Shown here: piece by piece, positions 12,846 to 23,700 of the stretch
Layout of the letters: each line of letters begins with the position of its first letter
Numbering within the stretch: position 1 is the first letter of the stretch
NCBI RefSeq assembly: GCF_037392515.1
Contig: NC_090290.1
Location: forward strand, 35,037,253 to 35,101,252
Source: Haliotis asinina
Lineage: Eukaryota > Mollusca > Gastropoda > Lepetellida > Haliotidae
DNA: 64,000 nucleotides
Direction: 5' to 3'
Translations under genes and position numbers: made by a program
Notes under the pieces: generated by a model
The model's input: only the letters and a program-made list of their open reading frames with translations
Databases searched by the model: none
Told to the model about the DNA's origin: nothing

Positions 12846-14599
12846 ATTTTAGAGAACACTAGACAATGAACCAGCTGATTCCTAGAATAAATAAATCTTC
12901 CTATTTTTATTAATTGGTTCATAGATCTGCTGACCCAAAATGTGAAGAAAGTAAAATAAATGTTGATTGTTTTTTGTCATTATAGGCTGCTGACCTGATA
13001 AAAAAACAGAGAAAGTGAAAATAATTACAAATATAAACAATGGCAAACCTTTCAAGTACCCCATGAAACAAAGTGTAACAGAGAGAAAGGTAATGCCATG
13101 GGCTGCTCAGCTGGCATGCTGTACCTGGCAGTTATGATATACTCAAGTGTGCAAATAACATCTCCATAACCACCATTTTGCTTTTACCTACCAACCGAAT
13201 GTCTTTTTTTTAAATCTGTAAATCAGGTAACTAAAACAAGGCCTTAAGAAGCATCTCACTGATTTAGTAAATCTTGTCACACATCATACTTGTCCATCCC
13301 TGAAACTCACTTAACTAACTGGAACAAAACAATAAATTTAATTTAAAAAATATTCAATAACAATAACTTGAGCTCAATGCTTTTTCAATATCTCACACAG
13401 TAAAATATGAATCTTGTTAAAGACAATATGTTATTATATATGTATTATTTTTTAACATAGCTTGTTTCCTAAACACATCTTGCTAATAAATGTTCCCATA
13501 TTAAAACTCTTGAAGAACCGATGCCTTCGTCATTTAGATACTGAGGTCAAAGTTTAATGACCTGACATGACCTCATATGGATCTTCATACAGAGAGGTAT
13601 GATAAGAGTGTTAAAGATCTACATTTAAAGGGATTGTATCAAAAACAAAGTGGAATATACAGTCTTCAACAGGCTAAACAATGAGGCCTTACATGGCATG
13701 CATGATAGGAAGGTATATAAACTTTGAATACAAAAAACAAATCAATATAATTTTGGTATTAGGACTTTCCTATGCAAGCACAAATGGCAATCTGATAAAT
13801 TATTTGTAAATCATTGGTAAAATTGTTCATGACTTCACTTGACTTGTATACTAGCCCATCCTTTCATGTCAGCGATGGGATATCCGTTCCTGTTGAAAAT
13901 TCCTTGCGTTTAATCTGGGCATCCTTCATAAGTAAACTAATCTGTGAGTTACCTTGTAAAAGTTCTTTTAAAAAACTTGCAAAAGTTCTTAAAAAACCAA
14001 AGGTAGAATGAAAGAAAATGTTGGAAACAAGAACATATTCAACATCCCAGACTTGAAAATTTTACCTATAAATTGTATATTTATAATTTGGTACAAAGGT
14101 CAAAATTAGGTACAGAACAAACTTCAATTTTGTCCACAAAACATCAGATCTGCTCTATTACCATGGTAATACAAAAACATACATTTGATTATAATATATA
14201 ACTGATTTTTTACTTTAAAACTTACAGAGAAAAATCAAATGAACACATCCAGCATTAAAATAATATCAAAGAATTGATAACACAATACAGGATTATGCTT
14301 GCAGCAAGTATAACAGAGGCACAAATTAAAACTTGAGCAAATACCACCACATTAACGGACTTCATCATTTGTTTGTGTTTTTCTTCACAAAGCTCATATC
14401 AGCATTCAACACACCAGTTTTCAAACAATGTGATGGTCAATGACTTCAGCTGTTATCTTGGAGCACATCCAGTCACTGACTTTGTGAAGGAGTGTGTGTT
14501 TGTTGGAGTGTTTACCTGGTCTTTTACAGCGTCCAGTTAATAGTAGTCAGTTGTGGTTTTTCTTGGGACATTTTTCCACAAAGTGGTGATTGTGCTAGG

Positions 14600-15290
14600 A
14601 CAATTAGATGCTGTCCTGGCTAGAAGTTTTAACATTATATTAGTCATAACAGTTTTGACAATCATGTTAGTTATAAATGTTATAACACCATATGGTCATA
14701 ACACTGATCATATGACATTGATTATAACAATTTTGACAGTTTCATGTTGGTTATGAAAGTTACAACATCCTGTTGGTCATAACAATTTTGACAATCATGT
14801 TGGTTACAATGCCATAACACCACAGTGGTTATAACATCACATTCGTTATAACAGTTTTGACAATAATCTTGGATATAAAAGTTATACCACAATGGATATA
14901 TCAGTTATAACATCACATTTCTTCTAACAGTTGTGGCAATCATGGTAGTTATAAAAGTTATAACACCACATTGGTTATAACAGACGTAACATCACAGTGG
15001 TTATACCAGTTGTGACAAACACAGTGGTTATGAAAGTTATACCAATCCTGCTGGTCATAATATCCATAATAATCATAAAATTGCTATAACATATCAAAAT
15101 CATATTGGTCATATAAAGGTTATAACATTCTTGCAATTTTGTAAAATAATCATTAATCATAACATTTATACCAACCGTTACATTTACTACAAATGGTGAC
15201 TAAAATTATTCTGCAGACATAACATTTATACCAATGATGGCCATGAATCATTACAGGCAATGTTATAACAATCACAACTGTTACAAAACT
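14600..15290. repeat. degenerate GTTATAAC-rich minisatellite
   Basis: Dozens of GTTATAAC/GTCATAAC, CAGTTTTGACAATCATG and CACATTGGTTATAAC phrases at irregular 15-45 base spacing over ~690 bp. Confidence 0.8.
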
Positions 15291-15882
15291 GTATTAGTTT
15301 TAATGAGCATGCGCCCTATGTTTAATGCATGTAACATCAAAATGATTGATTGTTAACACTGACCACTTTTTTGGCCACAGATCAACATACAAAAATAAAA
15401 GTCATTACAAACTTATTAAAGACTGTAGCATTAATAAAATAAACAAAACAAAGCCCCATGTCTCAAAGTGATGGTAGTGCTACAACTGTGGTAAGACTAT
15501 GTTCACGTATGTGAGTTCATACCACCTTAGGGTTACGACTGCTTTGAGGAACAGGGCTCAGGGTCAAGCTGACCACCGGTCATCTCTGTGGCTCATCTTC
15601 CATCTTGAAGTTTGTAACATTTAAATATTATGCTACTGCATCCAAACAAACACAATTAACATCTATCAGGGTGATAAAACAAATGCATCCCCCCTCTCTC
15701 AACAAACAATAATTACAGCTGGAAATATACTTCACAATGCCTTTTTTCAATTTACATAATAAACCCATGGATAATTTAACTGTACATGTCAGTGAGGGAC
15801 TGTTATTTTATGCTGTGTCAGCAGTTTTGTTGTATTGAACTTGATATGGTATTGATGACTGTCTTAAGATGGTATCATCTGA

Positions 15883-15914
<32 letters not shown>
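15883..15914. repeat. (TG)n microsatellite
   Basis: About 16 TG units. Confidence 0.95.
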
Positions 15915-15915
<1 letters not shown>

Positions 15916-16805
15916 GTTTGCTTGTTTGTGCATTCATATGTGTGTACACTTGTGCGCCCTTTATCAAAACAATATTCCAGATTGTCACACTGTCTGTCAC
16001 ACTGTCTGCCAAAACAAACTTTTTTCTGCAAAACGAATACTACAAACAATATATTAAAATAACTACTGTGCAAACTATATATAATGCTTAACTTACCTCC
16101 AGTGGTATAATTAAAGGGGCACTCTGCTTCATGTGTTTAGCCTTGGAAAATCACTGTAATCAATATCATTTGTGAAAATGGGACTCTGTGTAATGATAGA
16201 AACCTACAGCTACTAAACTCGTCTACATCATAAATGTTTTCTATCAAATTGGCTGGAACTGCTAAATAAAGATCATTTTGTACTCCCTTGAATATTCCCT
16301 TCATGTCAGAAGATACAGGCTAGTCAAGCGCGACATTACTAATGGAGCACAATACAACAAACAGTTGTAAACAAAAGAACAAGAAGTGTAAAGGAATGAG
16401 TAGGATATCAAATCTGTTCACATGTTCATGGACCGCATTGCAGTATGTATGATCAAATCAGCCTGTCAGTAATTGGTGGGTGGTGGGAGGAATAGCTGGT
16501 CAGTTTAGAAGGGAGGAGTTTGGTACAGCCTGGTCGGTAGTTGTGAGGATGGAACTTGGTAATATCCGATTAGTAGACATGAGACTGAGAGGGGGATTTA
16601 GATTATGGTGTCTAGTGGGGGTGGGGGTGATTGGCAATGGATTTTCCAAACTATATCAGTTAGGGGAATCAAACCTTGGACTTCAGCATTACAAGCTAAG
16701 CTTCAAGCACAAGGCTATCCCATCATCCCTGTCAAAGTGAGGAATGGGTAACAACTTTTGATCACCGAATCAATACCAGCTTCCAACCCTATTTTAGATT
16801 CATGT

Positions 16806-16900
16806 GAGAGAGTGAGTTTAGTTTTCCGTTGTCTTTAGCAATATTCCAGCAATATCTTGGCCTGAGACACTAGAAATGGGCCAGATTGAACAACACACTC
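16806..16900 (-). mobile_element. SINE family A fragment
   Basis: GAGTGAGTTTAGTTTTCCG, GCAATATTCCAGCAATATC and GACACTAGAAATGGG; the head is missing. Confidence 0.65.
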
Positions 16901-17952
16901 AAGCCTTTCCAAAACTCTCTATACATTTGACGGTCAGAAGCTCCCAGTTATTAATGAGTTTGCCCACAGTGCACATTGCTGCAGACATACATCTGACCTT
17001 GCATTGCTGTTTTTCATAAAAACAAAACAAAACGAAGCCGGTTCTTTGCAATAAAACCTGATTATTGTACACTGACTTTGCATGACCACAGACTGGTTCC
17101 ACAGTTTTGTTTTCATGTGGAAAATCTCTCATTCGTAGCTACTCATGTCTTTCCGTGATCTACAAAGATGACTTGTCTCAGTATAATATGCCATTATTGA
17201 CAAGAACTGCTGCAAGTCAATCAAAACCAAGTAAAAATGTATTTCTAAGGATGATAATCACTGTTGAACATTGATACTTTGCTGTACTATGTAAAGCACA
17301 ACTTGAGCATAAACTTTGAGCCAAGGATCAGCAACTTTCAACACTGAAACATCTTTATGAAGGGAATGACTGTATAGCGGTTTTGTCCATGAGATGTGGG
17401 ATATCCCAGGAATAGACATGTTTAGATATTAACAGTTACCTTTCCTTGGAAATAGTACAATACTACTTTCATCTCCGAGCTTGTTTATGCTTAGACAAGG
17501 CCCAGTTGTGAACATGGTCATGAGAAAGGTATGAAAGCCATCTGGTTCGCCAGAATGACATAAGTAGTTACGAATGGGAAATTGCTATGCAACAGCATTC
17601 ACACTGCAAGTGAAGACATACTTCTGGCTGTAACCAGCAATGATATCTCTTGACAATCAGACTATTTTAATAAAATTTATACCAAATTCCATGAATCGGT
17701 ATAAATCCTGACTATCTTATGAATGAAATCATGATTGTAAAGATGGATGCAAGACACATTTGATTGACAGCGACATACACACTCTAATTGGCTGAAACAC
17801 TTTCAGTGAAAAGAGACACGCCCCATGGTCCAGCCATGGGTACACTAACACAGTCATAATCCACATGGCACATACAATATACATCAACAAAAACAACAAA
17901 ATCTAATCAGGGATCATCTCAAAAGTCTTCCAGGAATTTTCATTTACTTGAA

Positions 17953-18096
17953 GAGTGAGTGAGTATGGTTTTATGCTGCTGTTAACAATATTCCAGCAAT
18001 ATCACGTCAGGGCCTCACATATTGTACCCATGTGGGGAACTGAACTCAGGTCATCGGTTTGATGAGAGGATGGTTTAACCACTAGAATACCCACTG
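17953..18096 (-). mobile_element. SINE family A, diverged
   Basis: Tail GTGAGTGAGTATGGTTTTATG, TTCCAGCAATATCACGTCAGG and TTTAACCACTAGAATACCC in order. Confidence 0.8.
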
Positions 18097-19308
18097 CTCA
18101 TCCCCTTTCCTATGGAAAGAATGGCAGAAGATTGGAATATACTTCTTGATCAGGTGGTTACCTTCTTGATCAGTCCGATATAGGTACATTTGTCTTGATG
18201 AAACCCATAAAAAACATCTTTTATATATTTTTTAAAATAATCATTAATACATCAGTTTCACATAATTTCATGCAAACATTTAGGCAAGAAGTCCATCTAG
18301 GCCTATAATGAATGATGAACAACAATATTACGCTATGCATGAAACTGAGTTAAAATGTTAAAAATAACTTTAATCTTTGTCAAAATTTGTGAAATGCTCC
18401 TTTGCTGAGGGGAAATGAGGTTTACAGTGATATCATAGTTTTACAAAGCTGGAATACAGATACCATGATAGTATCACGCCCAACTGTGAGCCAACCAGTC
18501 CATGTTTTGTCTCCGATATAGTCAGCCAGTGGAATAAGAATTTCCATCTTTTGATTTATGAATGACATGAACAGGTGACTGAACCACCTACCTTCTCATC
18601 TCTGGTATAAAAACAATAATGTTATTTTGATTATAAAGCATTATATAAGTACTCAACAGTCTTGCATGCAATAATTAAGAAAAAAAAAAAGAAAACAAAC
18701 TTACTCTGATTCCACTCTGTAACATAGAAATGCTGGTTTCACTTCACAAAATAAAAATCAAAACTGTATGTAAGACTTTTGATATGATCCCTTATAAAAA
18801 GCTTTGTAATCATTGTAAAATTTGGCAAAATACACATATGGAATATAATGGCATTTGATATTAATCCCTGGTTGTTTATGTTCAACACGGACAACATCTA
18901 GAAGGTATCATGGACAACGCTGACATCTTCAGCTAAGATATATCTATATACAGACCCTCAACATGGAACAACAGCATATTGGAATTGCATCATACAGGCT
19001 TAACATCATTATAACTCACATCCAGCCCCTCAGGATATATGTTCTTTACATCACCTATGACAAATGCGTTCCATATATTATGTAGAGTTATCCTGGACTT
19101 TGTGATGATTAGCTCCAAATGGGAGCAAACAAATACAGGATATGTTTTGTGTTACAGTAACTATGGTAACTGAGGATATCTGAAGAAATATCATCATTAG
19201 AAGAATCATCAGAATATAGAAAATTTGACATTTTATGAGTTAGGGTTGTTACACTTAGCATGCCAACTCGTAAAGAACTCACTATCACTATAGTGAAACT
19301 GTAGCTAG

Positions 19309-19654
19309 TAGGGCTGCAACAATCTGGTTTGATTCATCAAAAATCCAATCTGACAACCTAGTTTTGATTTTTCATAACCATTATCTCTATTTCAATTCAA
19401 TATTTGAATGCCTACTTAAATTTATTTCCACACAACCAGAAAGTAAATTTGACTCAAGCAAGGTGAAATGTGATTGGCTGATTATTATCCAATTGGAATT
19501 GTTGTTAGTAGATATTGCCAAGTTGATGGATTTCACACTAACTCTGAGTGTTACATTAAACCTGATATTTTACCTGTAGGATGAATCGAATTGAAAATGA
19601 TCGAACTGGGCGCCTAATATCGAATTGAGGTCTGGGTGAATGGTTGCAGCCCTA
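19309..19654. mobile_element. hAT-type MITE, second family
   Basis: Perfect 12-bp inverted ends TAGGGCTGCAAC at 19309-19320 and 19643-19654. Flanking 8-mers GTAGCTAG and GTAACGGG match 5 of 8, an eroded hAT duplication. 346 bp, AT-rich interior, no transposase. It lies in the possible mras 3' UTR. Confidence 0.8.
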
Positions 19655-20722
19655 GTAACGGGGACCAAGTTCTCATTCGACATAACATTATGGATTCCAG
19701 GCTGCAATCAAGTTATGATATATGATTAGTATTCAAAACCAGATTCCAAGAAGTAATCAAATCAATGAACCCTATAAGTTTGTATTTCCGCATGAGCACC
19801 ACATTGATTTCATTTAAGTACACTCAGTCCATCCACAATTCAGACTTAAGTTGGACTATGGCGATCTAGTCAGTCGGAGGTGATGTTAACAGCAGACATC
19901 ACAGTTGTCTCCCTCCTTTCTGGGGTATATGCTTCCAATTTACAAAAGAAAATGGCATAAAAGGTTCACTATAGACTTTATCCTAATCCCACTTTAAATG
20001 TTATAAATAATCATTCATGTTAACACATTACATATGTAACAAGATAAAATATTGACTGGGTGTCTGGTAGGTAAACCTCTCAACCTAGTGTTATTAAATA
20101 TTTCTTGAAGACATTCCATACTGTTTACATTAAAAATGGATTTACTAAAGCCTGACCTGAGGCTAATATCTGCTCCCAAATCTGAACTAAGAGTCAGCAA
20201 AAAGACTAAACTGGAACTTAATACAATCCAGTGAAATTGCCTCTGTTCATCCCGCAGAAAATGGGTACTTGGTAGGATGAATTCATAACCCTCTTGCTCT
20301 TGGCTTAGGTTACCCGGGGTAACAGTAATAGACAGATTGTGTTGGCGCTTCAAGCATGCATTGTGCATGGAGAAATGCACATGACAAATGGGCTACTATT
20401 TTCCTGATAGGCAGTGTCCAGTACAACAGTAGAATGCAACTCCATGTCCAGCTGATGTCAATCCATCAAAGACGATTAAACCCCATAAGTTCAATGTGAT
20501 GTCCTAAGGCAACTGGGTTTCAAAGTTGTCAGTCTACAAAAACTACACAAAATATTGGATGACTTCATACATCTAAGCCACTATATACACACTTCACTGA
20601 CACATCTTCTATCCGATCATGGTAAAGGATCACCAGCAATCCTTTACGGATCAGACGATGAAAAGCATTCATGACAATGATTGACAGACATCAAAGGATT
20701 GATGACACATGATTGACAGAAA

Positions 20723-20795
20723 TCAAAGGATTGAACACTTCCTTTGCTTGCTTCTTCTTCTGTTTCTTTGTTTCTTCAAATCTATTGGCTGTGAC
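20723..20795 (-). CDS. mras: mras coding exon 5, basic tail and CSIL box
   Basis: Starts after TTTTCAG, completes Arg174 and encodes 23 residues ending [10 protein letters not shown] before TGA. The stretch [13 protein letters not shown] is a polybasic membrane-targeting segment just before the prenylated Cys194. The tail is shorter than in vertebrate M-Ras, and only the basic character and the CAAX box are shared. Confidence 0.92.
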
Positions 20796-23700
20796 CTGAA
20801 AAAATCAAAAACTAACCATAATAAAAGATTTCATCAGGGTTTTATGCGACATGTAAATGTGCACTCACCATGCACAAATGTATAGTGAGGGAGTGAGTCA
20901 CTCAGCAATATTCCAGCTATATGGCAGCAGTCTGTGAATAATTAAGTCTTGACCAAACAATCCAGTGATCAACAACACGATTGATCTATGCAAATGTACT
21001 ATGATGACACGTGAACCAGGTCAGCAAGTCTGACAATCTGATCCCGTTAGTTGCCCCTTATGACAAGCATGGGCTACTGAAGATCAACTCTAACTTGGAT
21101 TTTGACAAGTAAATGGTCAATATTAAACTTATTCCATTAACTTTAACCAAAAAATGCATGCCAAATGCTAACATTTGCAAACAAACTGCAAGCACACAAT
21201 ATTAATAATGTGGAACACCCTTCACCAAAACAGATTTCTTGAAATGTTCCTAAGTGAGTAAGCAAGTCTTATTTTATGTCGCTTTTAGCAATATTCCAGA
21301 AGTATCATAACAGAGACACAAGAAATTGGCATTGTATCCATGTGGGGAATCAAAACTAGGTCTGCAATGAGATGAGCGAAAACTTTAACGGTTAAACCAC
21401 TAGACTACCCCACCGTAACTGAAACATACCTGATAACTCGGACCACTTCATGGAAGGCAAAGTCTACATTAAGGGGTGGGTCTTTAGCACTTGTTTCAAT
21501 GTAGGTTATCTGCAATACAAAAAAACACACATAAACACTGGCATTTTGTTTCAGAAAGCTTGTACAAGGATTTGGCCAAACTGCAATATCAACACATGGT
21601 TTTTTTAAGAAGATATTTTTTTAACATTTTTGTATGCAAGCATAATTGTCCGGGGCAATATATGTTTATCCCTGTTTTACCCAAATGTTTACAGTTATCC
21701 CTGTTTAAACCAGTACACGGTTCAGCTTAAGTATAATTCCTCACACACCTCTAATTTACTCAGTGTGTGGCGAAAGGGTTAAATAGCTATGCTCGAATGT
21801 TATTTGCAATATAATTTTCTCATCCCAAAATCTGAATGAAGAAACAAAGCAAAAGCAAAAGATTACAGAAATATAAGAGAATAAGATACTGTCAGCATGA
21901 CACAGGTTTCATCATCAAGCTGCTAAAAATTATGAACATTTCAATCAATCTTGCATGATTTAATAATGTATTTTAACTTAAAGGTCACATGCAATGTAAA
22001 ACACAACTTTGCAGATTCTGATACCTTTTGGTATGCACTCACCGAAACAAATCATCAAAAATGTCAATTCACCCTATAAAGTTAAAAAAAAACACGATGA
22101 AAAAAAGCCGGAGAAATCGGAATTCAAACAGTTCGCTAATTTTCCCCCAGCGCTGGGGGAAAGACTGGATTTAACAGCTATGCTGAGCTGCGCTCATAAT
22201 GCATGCACAGTGAACAGGTTCGCGGAGCTTGAAATAGTATGGCTCCCCGGAGTATGGGGTCATAAGCAGTAGTCTAATCTTGGTTGTGTACATAAACAAA
22301 TAAATAATCTACTCATTACATAAAAAAACACATGCTGATTGTGATAAGCAGACTCTGTCAGAGAGAAAACACAATGTCTGGTTTATTGACACCTGTATGT
22401 CTGCCTGCCTGCCTGCTGATGACAATATGCAATGCACAACTTCAATTACTGACCATCTGCAATTTGAAATTAACACCCATCGGGCTTACAAGCAATAAAC
22501 AAAGAGCCGGCTAAGCGTATCAGCAAATGAATCAGTGGCCAATGAGAAAGCCCCGTTACACTTGACTGCACACCCAGTGGCGCTGACTGGGTTCAGTATT
22601 GCTTCGTTTCGAGGGAGGTAAACCCAAGTACAAAATATTGCACTTTTTGATTTGCAATTATACGCTTATAATTCTGTTTATGTGTTTTTTTCACAATCAC
22701 CAATGCATTTAATTTTTATAAATCATGAACCAGTGATAACTGTGTTTTAATTATGTTTGATTTTTTGGTTGCATGTGACCTTTAACAAGTCAGCGAGAGT
22801 GATATATTTCCAAACTGGCCTCATGAAAATTCACAGGCCACTTGAGTTATTGACTGTGGAGATTTACTGGTCCAACTGTATTTTTACTAGCCATTGGATA
22901 GTGCGCCAAAGGCTTTTGGTGCACTGAATATACACTGGATTATCTCCCCATGAAAATTCACAAGCCACTTGAGTTATTGACTGTGGAGATTTACTGGTCC
23001 AACTGTATTTTTACTAGCCATGGGATAGTGCGCCAAAGGCTTTTGGTGCACTGAATATACACTGGATTATCTCCCCTTAGCATGTAGGATATGCGCAACC
23101 TACACGCAGCTCTGATGCGAGATCTCTCCCAAGGTCCTCACTGACTTTTCTCTGATGAACCAAGTCCACTTTGTTGGCCACAAGGATCATGGGATAGTTG
23201 TTCCTGTAACCATAGCAACAAAGAGTCAATACATGAATATGCATAAGCATTCGATCAAAGCCAAAGCACACATCATGTTCATGGAATGACAATCAGATGA
23301 CAATGAGAAAATTATGAAATTTAGATCCAGAACAAATGCAGAAGAAAATCACTCAGAGCTTCTCATTAGAGAAGACACTGAATAGAAGTTTTGAGAACGT
23401 GTGAGTCTGGCTTAACATCGCTTTTACGTTTAGCAATATTCCAGCAATATCATCACGGCAAGGGACATCTGAAATGAACAGAAGTTGCACTGACATTTCT
23501 TTTGTTGAATTAATGAATAAATAAAACTCAAGTGACGCGGTTGAATTTCGTTGAAGCAGTTTGTTAAACACATATCTCTTCAGGAACCTAACATATCACT
23601 GGCCATGCTCACTGACAGAATGAGCAGGGCTTGTGTAGTTTTACTTATGTAATGAAGTCACTGATGTCATTGTGTTGTCTATAGTTTCATCATTCAGGAT

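Larger units (their letters stand above)
11765..20722 (-). other. possible long 3' UTR or downstream region of mras
   Basis: About 9 kb after the mras stop contains no coding sequence I recognise. It is AT-rich and has far fewer SINEs than the rest of the window (degraded pieces at 16806 and 17953). Minus-strand AATAAA signals occur among other places at 19431-19436, 12906-12911 and 11789-11794. A normal 3' UTR could end at any of them. That the whole stretch is transcribed is inference from its low repeat load only. Confidence 0.3.
21895..23076. mobile_element. hAT-type MITE split by a TTAA-flanked element (mras intron 3)
   Basis: Flank 21895-21977 (GGTTTCATCATCAAGCTG, CTTGCATGATTTAATAATG) and 22786-23076 (GTCAGCGAGAGTGATATAT onward) are the two halves of the hAT-type MITE. 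The right half ends in a 127-bp tandem duplication reaching 28 bases from the exon 3 donor. Confidence 0.7.
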
